32,003 nucleotides of DNA from positions 1-32,003 of the forward strand of contig JARDZO010000027.1 in NCBI GenBank assembly GCA_029240815.1. Reading direction: 5' to 3'. Below the pieces are notes generated by a model. That model saw only the letters and a list, made by a program, of their open reading frames with translations, was not told the origin of the DNA and did not search any database. Below, piece by piece: positions 1-8,023 of the stretch (positions are counted from its first letter, which is position 1; each line of letters opens with the position of its first letter). A program made the translations under genes and the position numbers. The DNA comes from Brevibacillus sp. GTDB lineage: Bacteria; Bacillota; Bacilli; Brevibacillales; Brevibacillaceae.

Positions 1-46
1 CAATGGCTTTACGGAAACGACTATTTTATTGAAGTGAGGGATGGGT

Positions 47-262
47 ATGGAGTGGCCAAATTTCTATTCCAACGCGTACGGAACAAACAATCAAATGGTA
101 TCCGGTTTGCTGTCGGAAATGGTGATAGACGAGCAGATGCGCCAGTATCGGAAGCGTACATTGTATCAAGAAATTGACGAAGCCTTGGCATCGAAAAACA
201 AAGAAGTGTTCTTGCGCCTGACCGATGAACTAAAAGAAATCATGGCGTACGAGCAAGCGTAA
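47..262 (+). CDS. Small IDEAL-domain protein
   Basis: A 71-residue protein whose C-terminal half carries the eponymous I-D-E-A-L string at residues 43-47, followed by an amphipathic helix (KEVFLRLTDELKEI). IDEAL domains are short Firmicute modules usually appended to other proteins such as YpiB; here the domain stands almost alone behind about 35 residues of polar N-terminus. I chose the ATG at 47 over the one at 41 because GAGGG at 36-40 gives 6-nt spacing to 47 but abuts 41. A stop in the same frame at 35-37 shows it is not the tail of a longer upstream gene. It precedes ypiF, the place where B. subtilis has ypiB, so it may be a reduced YpiB equivalent. Function unknown; probably cytoplasmic. 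Confidence 0.8.
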   Translation: MEWPNFYSNAYGTNNQMVSGLLSEMVIDEQMRQYRKRTLYQEIDEALASKNKEVFLRLTDELKEIMAYEQA

Positions 263-352
263 TAAAACGGGTCAGAGCAGGCAATTGCCAGTCTCCGCAG
301 ATTCATGGTACGCTAGTTTCCAGAATCTACGTATGGAAGAGGAGACGGCCTT

Positions 353-781
353 ATGCAGTGGAATGTGAATGAAATCGAAAACTGGGAGGAGCTGCGGAGC
401 TTTGTAGATACCGCACTTCTCCCTATTTATTTGTATCGTGGTGGCAAGGAAGTATCCGAGCATGTCCTACGCATGAACTATTTGCTGAATGTAGCCGCTG
501 CGATTGAGCAAAAACTCAAGGGTAGAGTCCTGCTCTATCCGGTTATCTATCATTTCGCAGAAGAGCAGCTTACTCAGCAGACTCCTTCTGGCTTTGCTTG
601 CAACGTCCTGCTGCATTTCCGCAGTGATCGAGTTCGAGTAGCGGAACTAGGAACAGAAGGGAGTGTCCTGACACTTCCTGTAGGGGAAGAAGACCTGGAA
701 TCTTCCTTGCGCTTTGAGGTGACAGTCGATGTCTTGTATAAAGAAATAATTCGTCATTGGCAGCAGAGAAGTACGCAATAG
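353..781 (+). CDS. ypiF: YpiF-family protein (DUF2487)
   Basis: A 142-residue soluble protein with no membrane segment or signal peptide. The N-terminus (MQWNVNEIENWEELRSFVDT, then LLPIYLYRGG) and its position directly before qcrABC match the uncharacterised YpiF/DUF2487 family of Bacillales. AGAGGAG at 338-344 lies 8 nt before the ATG. No catalytic motif is apparent. Family members sit next to the cytochrome bc complex genes, but no biochemical role is established. A sigma-A promoter lies between it and qcrA, so the two need not share a transcript. Identification rests on N-terminal similarity and synteny. Confidence 0.8.
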   Translation: MQWNVNEIENWEELRSFVDTALLPIYLYRGGKEVSEHVLRMNYLLNVAAAIEQKLKGRVLLYPVIYHFAEEQLTQQTPSGFACNVLLHFRSDRVRVAELGTEGSVLTLPVGEEDLESSLRFEVTVDVLYKEIIRHWQQRSTQ

Positions 782-900
782 AGAGAGAGGTTTCCGGTAA
801 TACTACAGAAAAACGGGAGGGGCAAGGTGCTATTTTTGACAAAATGGCAACAATCACTTCGCTAGCAGGGATTGGAATAAGACATGTCCACTGGACATTC

Positions 901-929
901 TTGACATCTGAAAAGTCGTTAGCTATGAT
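901..929 (+). promoter_or_regulatory. Sigma-A promoter for qcrABC
   Basis: A perfect -35 hexamer TTGACA (901-906) is separated by exactly 17 nt from TATGAT (924-929). Transcription would start near 936, giving a leader of about 70 nt before qcrA. It lies in the 223-nt gap between ypiF and qcrA and is one of the best promoter matches in the window. Confidence 0.75.
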
Positions 930-1004
930 TGGGATTGACCTAGTGTATGTGTGTGAAAACGCCATCGTTGCGCTATTTTACAGGATAAGGAGGGAAAAAA
1001 AGAG

Positions 1005-1523
1005 ATGGGCGACAAACGCGAAATGTCCAGACGTACTTTCTTGAACTACGCTCTGATGGGAACTGGCGGGTTCCTTGCAGCGGGTATGATCACTCCAATG
1101 ATTCGCTTTGCGGTTGACCCCTTGCTACAAGGACATGCAGGTGGAGATAAAGTGGCAGTTGGCAGTCCGGATGAGTTTAATGCCGACCCGAAACGTGTTG
1201 AATTTAAGGTACATACCAAGGACGGTTGGTATGAATCAGAATCTACACTATCTGCATGGGTAACCAAAAACGACAAGGGTGAGATCCTCGCTCTGTCCCC
1301 GATCTGTAAGCATTTGGGTTGTACAGTAGACTGGAACACCAGTCCTGAACATCCAAATCAGTATTTCTGTCCGTGCCACATGGGCCGTTATACCATTAAC
1401 GGTGAACACATCTTGGGAACGCCTCCGACAGTATCCCTCGATGAGTACGAGACGGAAGTAAAAGATGGAAAGCTGTATCTGGGGAAAGTAAAAGGAAATC
1501 CTCGTCCGGGGGTGACAGGCTAA
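1005..1523 (+). CDS. qcrA: Menaquinol:cytochrome c reductase Rieske iron-sulfur subunit QcrA
   Basis: Rieske [2Fe-2S] subunit of the cytochrome bc complex; it takes electrons from menaquinol at the outer membrane face and passes them to cytochrome c. Both cluster motifs are visible: C101-K-H103-L-G-C106 and C122-P-C124-H125. C101/H103 and C122/H125 should ligate the cluster, and C106/C124 should form the usual disulfide. The N-terminus has a twin-arginine motif (SRRTFLNY, residues 8-15) followed by a hydrophobic anchor, consistent with Tat-dependent insertion as known for Bacillus QcrA. At 172 residues it has the family size. AAGGAGG precedes the ATG. First gene of qcrABC, 1 nt from qcrB. Confidence 0.96.
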   Translation: MGDKREMSRRTFLNYALMGTGGFLAAGMITPMIRFAVDPLLQGHAGGDKVAVGSPDEFNADPKRVEFKVHTKDGWYESESTLSAWVTKNDKGEILALSPICKHLGCTVDWNTSPEHPNQYFCPCHMGRYTINGEHILGTPPTVSLDEYETEVKDGKLYLGKVKGNPRPGVTG

Positions 1524-1524
1524 G

Positions 1525-2196
1525 ATGTTACAGAAAATGTATGATTGGGTCGATGAGCGCCTGAACATTACTCCAATGTGGCGCGATTTGGCAGACCATG
1601 AAGTACCTGAGCACGTGAACCCGGCGCATCATTTTTCCGCTTTCGTTTACTGCTTTGGGGGCCTAACGTTCTTTATTACCGTTATTCAAATCTTGTCTGG
1701 TATGTTCTTGACAATGTACTATGTACCAGACATCATCAATGCGTATGAGTCCGTTAATTACCTGCAGAATGAAGTTGCTTTCGGGGTAATCGTACGCGGT
1801 ATGCATCACTGGGGCGCCAGCTTGGTCATTGTGATGATGTTCCTACATACGTTGCGTGTATTCTTTACAGGTTCATACAAGAAACCTCGCGAGTTGAACT
1901 GGGTTGTGGGGATGTTGATTTTCTTCACCATGCTCGGTCTCGGTTTCACGGGATATCTGTTGCCGTGGGATAACACTGCATACTTTGCGACCAAAGTAGG
2001 TCTGGAGATCGCAAACTCCGTTCCGTTCATTGGTCCATATGTCAAAATGTTGCTGACAGGTGGAGACATCGTAGGGGCTCAGACGCTTTCCCGCTTCTTC
2101 GCGATCCACGTGTTCTTCCTTCCAGGTGCACTGCTTGGCCTGTTGGGAGCTCACTTTGTCATGATTCGCGCTCAAGGTATTTCCGGTCCACTATAA
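1525..2196 (+). CDS. qcrB: Menaquinol:cytochrome c reductase cytochrome b subunit QcrB
   Basis: Short, b6-type cytochrome b (223 residues) with four hydrophobic helices. Histidines in GMHHWGAS, FLHTLRV, AIHVFFLP and GAHF are in the right context to hold the two b hemes. Cys43 (in FVYCFGG) matches the cysteine that in B. subtilis QcrB covalently binds an additional heme, as in b6f complexes. The protein carries the Qi side and part of the Qo site. The ATG follows the qcrA stop by one nucleotide, so translation is probably coupled. Sequence, length and neighbours agree fully with the family. Confidence 0.96.
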   Translation: MLQKMYDWVDERLNITPMWRDLADHEVPEHVNPAHHFSAFVYCFGGLTFFITVIQILSGMFLTMYYVPDIINAYESVNYLQNEVAFGVIVRGMHHWGASLVIVMMFLHTLRVFFTGSYKKPRELNWVVGMLIFFTMLGLGFTGYLLPWDNTAYFATKVGLEIANSVPFIGPYVKMLLTGGDIVGAQTLSRFFAIHVFFLPGALLGLLGAHFVMIRAQGISGPL

Positions 2197-2226
2197 ACAG
2201 TCTTCGATCACTAAGGAGGAAATAGC

Positions 2227-3027
2227 ATGGCTAAACAAGACAAAGATGCTACCTTCGTCGGAGACTCACGGGTATCGGCGAAGCGCATCCCTAACATTTC
2301 TCCATCTTACTCTGACTTCCCAGGAAAGACGGAAGCATTCTGGCCGAACTTCCTGTTGAAAGAGTGGATGGTGGCAGCTGTTTGCCTGGTTGGATTCCTC
2401 GTGCTGACGGTGTCTCATCCGTCGCCGTTGACTGACAAGGCAAACCCGAATGATACTTCATTCGTTCCGTTGCCTGACTGGTACTTCCTGTTCCTGTACC
2501 AAATGCTGAAATATCCTTGGGCTTCTGGTGACTGGGTAGTCCTGGGTACCATCATCATTCCTGGTATCGCTTTTGGTGCGCTGATGCTGGCTCCTTGGTT
2601 AGATACCAGCAAAGAACGCCGTCCAAGCAGACGCCCGGTAGCAACTGGCTTGATGCTGACTGCACTGGTAGGCGTATTCTATCTGACTTGGGCTGCGGAC
2701 CACGAGCATTCCCTCAACCATGCAGCGAGTAAAACTGGCGGAGAACATGGTGGAAGTGGAGGATCTAGCGCGACTGCTCCTGCACCTGCTGATACCAGCT
2801 TCACTGCGGACGCTGTTTGGAAAGCGCAATCAAGCTGCATGGGATGCCATGGCAAGGACATGGAAGGCGGCATGGGGCCTAACCTTCAAAAAATCGGCAG
2901 CAAATATGATGCCACTCAGATTGCCGACATCATCCATAACGGGAAACCACCTGCAATGCCAGGCGGTATGATTAAAGATGAAGCGGAAATCAAAAAGCTG
3001 GCTGAATACATGGCAAGCTTGAAATAA
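2227..3027 (+). CDS. qcrC: Menaquinol:cytochrome c reductase fused subunit IV-cytochrome c, QcrC
   Basis: A fusion typical of Bacillales: the N-terminal part resembles subunit IV of b6f complexes, with P83-D-W-Y86 corresponding to the Qo-site PEWY motif and hydrophobic helices near 46-64, 103-123 and 138-155. A Gly/Ser/Ala/Pro linker (about 170-190) leads to a class I cytochrome c domain with C204-x-x-C207-H208. Met244 or Met248 in AMPGGM is the likely sixth heme ligand. The cytochrome domain should face the outside and receive electrons from QcrA. AAGGAGG precedes the start, and a terminator follows 15 nt after the stop, closing the qcr operon. Confidence 0.96.
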   Translation: MAKQDKDATFVGDSRVSAKRIPNISPSYSDFPGKTEAFWPNFLLKEWMVAAVCLVGFLVLTVSHPSPLTDKANPNDTSFVPLPDWYFLFLYQMLKYPWASGDWVVLGTIIIPGIAFGALMLAPWLDTSKERRPSRRPVATGLMLTALVGVFYLTWAADHEHSLNHAASKTGGEHGGSGGSSATAPAPADTSFTADAVWKAQSSCMGCHGKDMEGGMGPNLQKIGSKYDATQIADIIHNGKPPAMPGGMIKDEAEIKKLAEYMASLK

Positions 3028-3042
3028 GCTTATAGGGAAAAA

Positions 3043-3070
3043 GCTGGCTGACGAAAAGGTCAGCTTTTTC
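3043..3070 (+). terminator. Rho-independent terminator after qcrC
   Basis: GCTGAC (3047-3052), a GAAAAG loop, GTCAGC (3059-3064), then five T residues. An A-tract just upstream could extend pairing with the T-tract. Confidence 0.8.
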
Positions 3071-3102
3071 TTTAGCGGCGTACACAGCGGGAGACGATAA
3101 TC

Positions 3103-3702
3103 ATGATCTGGATATGGGAGTGGTTCAGGCATTCGTTGGGGAAAAGATGGTTTCTATGGACGCTGTTTGTCATCAATCTGTTGGGGACCATATACGGATT
3201 TATCTGGTATGGAAATCAATTAACAGAGACACCTGCGTTCTTAACACCTTTTGTTCCGGATAGCCCGACAGGTAGCGGACTCTTTACGCTGGTTCTTCTT
3301 ACCTATTTGTTGGGTCGCCACATTCCTGTACTGGAAGCTTTGGCTGGCATAACCAATTTTAAATATGGTGTTTGGGCGGTCTGCATTATCTTAGCTGGGT
3401 GGATGATGGGGAATGAAGTGCGTTGGACGGACGTAATGTTGATCATCTCGCATTCAGGTATGGCTGTGGAATCTGTCCTGTACGCAAGATTTTACAAGCT
3501 GAGTCTGCTACCAGTTGGAATTGCGGCATTGTGGACCCTGAATAACGATTTTCTTGATTACGTAATGGACATCCATCCGTGGTTGCCGAGCGTACTCGAT
3601 CCATACGAAGGGTTTGTTGGCTTGTTTACCGTGCTTCTCAGCTTAATTTCCATATCCGTCATCTGGTTTATTAATAGCAAGTATACGATAAACAAGGTCT
3701 AA
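3103..3702 (+). CDS. ypjA: YpjA-family membrane protein (DUF1405)
   Basis: A 199-residue integral membrane protein with about six hydrophobic segments (near residues 17-36, 60-70, 88-102, 107-125, 136-147 and 171-191). The N-terminal string FVINLLGTIYGFIWYG and the position directly after qcrC identify the YpjA/DUF1405 family. No enzymatic motif is recognisable and the function is unknown. GGGAG stands in front of the ATG. It is separated from qcrC by a terminator and may share a transcript with ypjB, which begins about 50 nt downstream behind its own strong ribosome binding site. Confidence 0.85.
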   Translation: MIWIWEWFRHSLGKRWFLWTLFVINLLGTIYGFIWYGNQLTETPAFLTPFVPDSPTGSGLFTLVLLTYLLGRHIPVLEALAGITNFKYGVWAVCIILAGWMMGNEVRWTDVMLIISHSGMAVESVLYARFYKLSLLPVGIAALWTLNNDFLDYVMDIHPWLPSVLDPYEGFVGLFTVLLSLISISVIWFINSKYTINKV

Positions 3703-3751
3703 TCTTGTCCTCCTTTCCATAGTCTGTACAAGGGAAAGGAGGTTTTTTGCG

Positions 3752-4567
3752 TTGAAGAAAAACATCCGCTATTTGTTATTTTTCTTAGGCGTTGGCTTGT
3801 TTCTGTCCTGGCCGATTCACAATCTCTATTCCAAGCTGGATCGGCCGATTGAAGAAAAGCAACTGGCTGCTCTGGATCAAGTCGCGCATGAGCTTTTGAC
3901 GAATGTAAAAAAAGGGGACATCGAGAACGCACAGAAACGGATCGTTCAGTTGGCAGAGCAGTTCCCGAATCAGCACTTGCCGATCCCTATTCGGATTGAA
4001 AGTCTCAATGCGGTCACTCAGTCCATCCTCGCGGCAAAACAAAGCTTTGCCTCAACCAATGTGAGCGAACAACAGCTTCTGTGGCACGCGACACAGGTGC
4101 GAGTAGCCATAGACGCACTGACTCACGTGCATCAACCGATGTGGAGAAGTTACTATCCTTCTTTTGCGACACAGGTGCAAAATTTGCAACAATCTGCCGT
4201 CGAACGCAATTTTACACAGTTCCGCGAGCAGTTTGAGGAAAACTATCGACTGTACCTGGCGATCAAGCCGGCGATGAGTATTCAGCTTCCGGAAGGCCAG
4301 ATGTCATCGATCTCGGCCTCCTACAATGTCATCTCCAAAGAAATGCGCAATTCCCAAATGGATTGGCAATTGGTAAGGGAAGCTTTGCGCGACTTGAATG
4401 GCTCCATGCAGGCAGCGTTCGTTGGAGAAGAGAAAAGCACCTTTGCGCTACTGATGATGCGGCCGGATTCCCCGATGGTCATGATCGTCTCTGTCGGGAT
4501 TGCTCTCTTGATTTCGTTGTCGTACGTAGCTTGGAAGAAGTACGATGGGCAAATTCGCTCAGCTTAA
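3752..4567 (+). CDS. ypjB: Sporulation protein YpjB
   Basis: A 271-residue protein with an N-terminal hydrophobic signal-anchor (residues 6-22), a long helical extracytoplasmic region (about 25-240) and a second membrane helix at 244-261, the topology of the YpjB family. YpjB is described as a sporulation protein in B. subtilis, but its molecular role is not established. The start is TTG at 3752, supported by AAAGGAGG 9 nt upstream. Order qcrC-ypjA-ypjB is as in B. subtilis. A strong hairpin terminator follows and can also stop the convergent minus-strand gene. Confidence 0.85.
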   Translation: MKKNIRYLLFFLGVGLFLSWPIHNLYSKLDRPIEEKQLAALDQVAHELLTNVKKGDIENAQKRIVQLAEQFPNQHLPIPIRIESLNAVTQSILAAKQSFASTNVSEQQLLWHATQVRVAIDALTHVHQPMWRSYYPSFATQVQNLQQSAVERNFTQFREQFEENYRLYLAIKPAMSIQLPEGQMSSISASYNVISKEMRNSQMDWQLVREALRDLNGSMQAAFVGEEKSTFALLMMRPDSPMVMIVSVGIALLISLSYVAWKKYDGQIRSA

Positions 4568-4593
4568 GAGCGAGTAGGCAGGACAAATCGAAG

Positions 4594-4633
4594 AAAAAAG
4601 ACGCTAGCGTTTGTTGCTGCTGGCGTCTTTTTT
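4594..4633. terminator. Bidirectional terminator between ypjB and ypjC
   Basis: A 15-bp stem with one G-T wobble: AAAAAAGACGCTAGC (4594-4608) pairs with GCTGGCGTCTTTTTT (4619-4633). The A-tract and T-tract on opposite sides make it usable from both strands, fitting the convergent genes. Confidence 0.85.
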
Positions 4634-4660
4634 ATGGAAAGATGGAAGGGAGATGCGAAA

Positions 4661-5518
4661 TTAGTTTTGCAGCGGTTGCTTGTTCTCATCGAGTGTAAAG
4701 CCTTCGCCCAGCACTTCATGCACATCATTGACAATGACAAAGGCATGCGGGTCTACTTCCTGGACGATATTTTTGAAGCGCATGACCTCATTTCGGCTGA
4801 CGACTACATAAATTACTTGCTTTTCAGCCCCGGAAAACGCTCCTTTCCCTGAAAGTAAGGTCACTCCGCGGCCCAGATCAAGAATTTGCTTGCAGATCTC
4901 GTCCGTATGCTCGGAAATGATGGTAAGGGCTTTCCCTGCGTATGCTCCGTCCTGGAAGAAATCGATCACACGCGCTGCAATAAAGACGACGACGAGAGTG
5001 TACATCGCACTCTCCAGATTCAGATAGAACAACGATGCTCCAATCACCAGGATGTCTCCCAGGAACAAGGTTCTACCCATGCTGACACCCATGTATTTTT
5101 GCAGGAGACGCGCGATAATGTCGACACCGCCAGTGGTGCCCCCATAGCGGAAAATGATGCCGAGTCCAACGCCGACTGCTACTCCGGCATAGAGAGAAGC
5201 TAACAAACGATCATTCATCGGGAGTGGCAATACCTTATCGAAGACTGATAAAAAGACAGAGAGCGACACGGTACCGAGAATCGTATAGAAAAAGGACGTC
5301 CGACCAAGGATTTTCCATCCTAAGAAAAACAGTGGAATGTTCAATACTAAGAACACAACCCCTTGATCCACGACCGGAAACAGCAATTTGATTAGAATGC
5401 TGATACCCGTAATTCCGCCTTCTGCAAGGTGATTGGGAATGTTAAACGAGTTAATGCCGAATCCCATGATTGCAGAACCGATGATGATGGCAATGATGCT
5501 CTTAATACGTACATTCAT
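4661..5518 (-). CDS. ypjC: YitT/YpjC-family membrane protein (DUF161-DUF2179)
   Basis: A 285-residue protein with five or so hydrophobic helices in the first 180 residues (DUF161/YitT domain; signatures GFGINSFNIPNHLAEGGITG and RYGGTTGGVDIIAR) and a soluble C-terminal DUF2179 domain (about 195-275; GVTLLSGKGAFSG). YitT proteins are widespread in Firmicutes; transport or sensing roles are suggested but not established. The reading frame is open upstream to 5566, but I chose the ATG at 5518 because AGGAGG (complement of 5524-5529) is well placed there. It is the only minus-strand gene in the window, converging on ypjB and diverging from mazG. The symbol rests on synteny with B. subtilis. Confidence 0.85.
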   Translation of the reverse strand: MNVRIKSIIAIIIGSAIMGFGINSFNIPNHLAEGGITGISILIKLLFPVVDQGVVFLVLNIPLFFLGWKILGRTSFFYTILGTVSLSVFLSVFDKVLPLPMNDRLLASLYAGVAVGVGLGIIFRYGGTTGGVDIIARLLQKYMGVSMGRTLFLGDILVIGASLFYLNLESAMYTLVVVFIAARVIDFFQDGAYAGKALTIISEHTDEICKQILDLGRGVTLLSGKGAFSGAEKQVIYVVVSRNEVMRFKNIVQEVDPHAFVIVNDVHEVLGEGFTLDENKQPLQN

Positions 5519-5610
5519 AAAGTCCTCCTGTTCGCCGACGGTTTTGGTTGCGATCCCGATCGACATGTAATGCAGGTAAATCGCAAGTTACCTAAAGCCA
5601 TACGAATGCC

Positions 5611-5640
5611 ATTATAATGGAACGTTTATTTGATTGTCCA
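5611..5640 (-). promoter_or_regulatory. Candidate sigma-A promoter for the YitT/YpjC gene
   Basis: Read on the minus strand: TGGACA (5640-5635), an 18-nt spacer, then a perfect TATAAT (5616-5611). The -10 lies inside the 12-bp palindrome CCATTATAATGG (5609-5620), so a TATAAT also reads on the plus strand, but no good plus-strand -35 is present. Confidence 0.5.
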
Positions 5641-5737
5641 TATGCTGGAAAGCGGAAGTATTGAGATTTGGCAAACGAAGCCTTTTCGGTTACGATAAGT
5701 GAAAGCCAGAAGCATGCCTAGGTAAAGGAGTGAGCCG

Positions 5738-6079
5738 ATGGAACGGCAAAAGACCATGCAGGAAATGCAGCAGGAAGTGGACAAGTACATATCGCAATTT
5801 AAAGAGGGCTATTTTTCACCGCTCTCCATGATGGCAAGAATGACTGAAGAAGTAGGTGAACTGGCCAGAGAAATCAATCACTTCTATGGCGAGAAGCCGA
5901 AAAAACACGACGAGGGCGAAAAGACAGTAGAAGAAGAGCTGGGAGACGTGCTTTTCATCGTGATCTGTTTTGCCAATTCCCTCGGTATTGATATGCAAGA
6001 AGCGTTTGATCGTATTATGCACAAATTTAACACACGCGATAAAGATCGCTGGACGAGAATAGAGGAGAGTCAGACATGA
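5738..6079 (+). CDS. ypjD: MazG-like nucleotide pyrophosphohydrolase YpjD
   Basis: A 113-residue all-helical protein of the MazG/dUTPase superfamily. The metal-binding signature is visible as two acidic helices: EEVGELAREINH (residues 37-48) and EEELGDVLF (about 65-73), giving the E-x-x-E...E-x-x-D pattern. Such enzymes hydrolyse nucleoside triphosphates to monophosphate and pyrophosphate, often to clear abnormal nucleotides; the exact substrate cannot be read from sequence. AAGGAGTGAG precedes the ATG. The stop overlaps the dapB start (ATGA), so it heads the mazG-dapB-mgsA-bsh run as in B. subtilis. Confidence 0.9.
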   Translation: MERQKTMQEMQQEVDKYISQFKEGYFSPLSMMARMTEEVGELAREINHFYGEKPKKHDEGEKTVEEELGDVLFIVICFANSLGIDMQEAFDRIMHKFNTRDKDRWTRIEESQT

Positions 6080-6831
6080 TGGAAAAGCAGATTCGTGTGG
6101 CAGTAGCGGGAGCCAACGGCCGAATGGGCCAGGAAGTTGTGAAAATGCTGGGGGACGATAATCAATTACTCTATACGGGGAATCTGGACACCAGAGGAAA
6201 CGAGGAGTCCATCCGACTGCAGCTGGAAGAGATGAAACCAGATGTCCTCGTAGATTTTACGACGCCGCACAGCGTTTATCGCCACATGGAGATTTGTTTG
6301 AAATACGGAGTACGCCCGGTAGTGGGTACGACTGGTTTGTCACCTGAACAACTGCATGAAATGACAGAACGATATCAGGAAGCCGGACTGGGAGCGATCA
6401 TTGCCCCCAACTTTGCGATTGGTGCCATACTGTGTATGAAGTTTTCCGCGATGGCAGCAAAGTACATGCCACATGTGGAAATTATTGAGCTGCACCACGA
6501 CCGAAAGTTGGACGCGCCAAGTGGGACCGCTTTGAAAACTGCGGAAATGATTGCTTCCGTACGTGAAGATCTCAAGCAAGGGCACCCCGAAGAAAAGGAA
6601 ACCATTCCAGGCGCGCGCGGAGCGGAGTATGAAGGCTTCCGTATTCACAGTGTTCGACTTCCGGGAATGGTTGCCCATCAAGAAGTTTTGTTTGGAGCGG
6701 TAGGGCAGACCTTGTCCATTCGCCATGATTCCATTAATCGCGAATCCTTCATGCCAGGTGTCAACATGGCAGTAAAAGCAGTGGTAAACATGAATAATCT
6801 GATTTACGGTTTGGAGCATTTGATTGATTAA
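6076..6831 (+). CDS. dapB: 4-hydroxy-tetrahydrodipicolinate reductase DapB
   Basis: Reduces hydroxy-tetrahydrodipicolinate with NAD(P)H in the diaminopimelate/lysine pathway, which supplies peptidoglycan and, in spore formers, the precursor of dipicolinate. The nucleotide-binding loop G12-A-N-G15-R-M-G18 is at the N-terminus. VVGTTG is near residue 83. The active-site signature ELHHDRKLDAPSGTA contains the catalytic histidine pair and lysine. At 251 residues it is slightly shorter than many homologues. The ATG overlaps the mazG stop by 4 nt, with AGGAGA 7 nt upstream. No lysine riboswitch is seen ahead of the operon. Confidence 0.96.
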   Translation: MMEKQIRVAVAGANGRMGQEVVKMLGDDNQLLYTGNLDTRGNEESIRLQLEEMKPDVLVDFTTPHSVYRHMEICLKYGVRPVVGTTGLSPEQLHEMTERYQEAGLGAIIAPNFAIGAILCMKFSAMAAKYMPHVEIIELHHDRKLDAPSGTALKTAEMIASVREDLKQGHPEEKETIPGARGAEYEGFRIHSVRLPGMVAHQEVLFGAVGQTLSIRHDSINRESFMPGVNMAVKAVVNMNNLIYGLEHLID

Positions 6832-6902
6832 ACGTTTGTTTAAAAGATGTATATAAAGTGTGAAATCAGCGATCTCGAGTGAACGTAAAGGGAGAGGTTT
6901 GC

Positions 6903-7310
6903 GTGAAAATTGCTTTAATAGCCCATGATCGGAAAAAGGAAGAGATTGTTCAGCTGGCGATGGCCTACGAATCGATCCTGTCCCAACATGTCCTTTTTGC
7001 AACTGGTACGACAGGCCTTCGAATTATGGAAGCGACGGCGTTGTCCGTCAGCCGAGTTCTCTCCGGACCACTTGGCGGTGACCAGCAGATCGGTGCGATG
7101 ATCGCCCGTAATGAAATGGATCTCATTATCTTTTTGCGAGATCCTTTGACGTCCCAGCCCCATGAGCCGGACATTATGGCATTGCTCAGACTTTGCGACG
7201 TTCACAAAATACCGTTTGCCACGAATCTCGGTACAGCGGAAATCTTGTTAAAAGCGTTGGAGCGTGGAGAGCTGGATTGGCGAGACGTGGTACATAAGGA
7301 GAAAGAGTAA
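6903..7310 (+). CDS. mgsA: Methylglyoxal synthase MgsA
   Basis: Converts dihydroxyacetone phosphate to methylglyoxal and phosphate, a bypass of lower glycolysis. With the GTG start at 6903 the protein has 135 residues, near the family length. The frame is open to an ATG at 6879, but GGGAGAGG sits correctly before 6903 and the family N-terminus (KIALIAHD) starts there. Visible motifs: H8, phosphate loop GTTG (35-38), catalytic Asp60 in [11 protein letters not shown], and His87 in PHEPD. Its stop shares one base with the bshB1 ATG. Methylglyoxal is detoxified partly through bacillithiol, which may explain the shared operon. Confidence 0.94.
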   Translation: MKIALIAHDRKKEEIVQLAMAYESILSQHVLFATGTTGLRIMEATALSVSRVLSGPLGGDQQIGAMIARNEMDLIIFLRDPLTSQPHEPDIMALLRLCDVHKIPFATNLGTAEILLKALERGELDWRDVVHKEKE

Positions 7311-8005
7311 TGAGTGCACTCGACATATTGGCAATTGGCGCACACCCGGATGATGTAGAGATCGGGGCAGCCGGCAGTCTGTTGTTGGCTGCCAAACAGG
7401 GCAAGCGTGTCGGGATTTTGGATCTGACATTTGCTGAGCTGTCATCCAATGGAAATGTAGAACGTCGCCAACAAGAAGCAGCGGCAGCAGACAAAGTGAT
7501 GGGTGTTGCAAAGCGTTTTAATTTTGGCTTGCCCGATCGTGGATTGGAAGCAGTCAAAGAGGAAGCAATCAGTCGTGTCGTTGATTTGATTCGACGGACC
7601 CGTCCGCATATCGTATTGGCACCATTCTATCAGGATCGCCATCCAGATCATGAAAGTGTCAGCAGGATTGTTCGTGAAGCTGTCTTTTCCTCTGGTATTC
7701 GCAAGTATCAACCGGATGAGTCACATCCAGCTTACCGCCCTAGTCAATTTCTTTATTACTTTATTAATTCAACTGTAACTCCACAGGTAGTGGTTGATAT
7801 CACCTCCGTTTACGCAGAAAAAATGGAGGTCTTGCGTTGTTATCGAAGTCAGTTTGAACTGGAAGAAGGCAGTGTAACGACGCCGCTTACAAACGGGTAC
7901 TTGGAAAGTGTCGAGTACCGCGAACGTCTATTTGGCCAGCAAGCTGGCGTTACCTTTGCAGAAGGTTTTATGAGTGCTACGCCTTATGTATTGGCCAACC
8001 TGTAA
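7310..8005 (+). CDS. bshB1: Bacillithiol biosynthesis deacetylase BshB1
   Basis: Zinc-dependent LmbE/PIG-L deacetylase of 231 residues that removes acetate from N-acetylglucosaminyl-malate, the second step of bacillithiol synthesis. The AHPDD motif (residues 11-15) supplies metal ligands His12 and Asp15 and the catalytic Asp14; H111-P-D-H114 supplies the third ligand. AAGGAG at 7296-7301 lies 8 nt before the ATG, inside the end of mgsA. Its immediate neighbour bshA makes its substrate. bshC, for the last step, is not in this window. Confidence 0.94.
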   Translation: MSALDILAIGAHPDDVEIGAAGSLLLAAKQGKRVGILDLTFAELSSNGNVERRQQEAAAADKVMGVAKRFNFGLPDRGLEAVKEEAISRVVDLIRRTRPHIVLAPFYQDRHPDHESVSRIVREAVFSSGIRKYQPDESHPAYRPSQFLYYFINSTVTPQVVVDITSVYAEKMEVLRCYRSQFELEEGSVTTPLTNGYLESVEYRERLFGQQAGVTFAEGFMSATPYVLANL

Positions 8006-8023
8006 AAAGGAGTGACACCGAGA

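Noticed and set aside
2..37. Possible C-terminal tail of an upstream gene (NGFTETTILLK then stop)
   Set aside because: Eleven codons are too few to recognise, and another frame is also open at the window edge, so no partial gene is called.
757..1044. 95-codon open frame between ypiF and qcrA
   Set aside because: It overlaps both genes, contains the sigma-A promoter and has no family resemblance.
4886..5203. Plus-strand open frames inside the YitT/YpjC gene
   Set aside because: They are antisense to a well-supported membrane protein with a clear start, and their composition is not protein-like.
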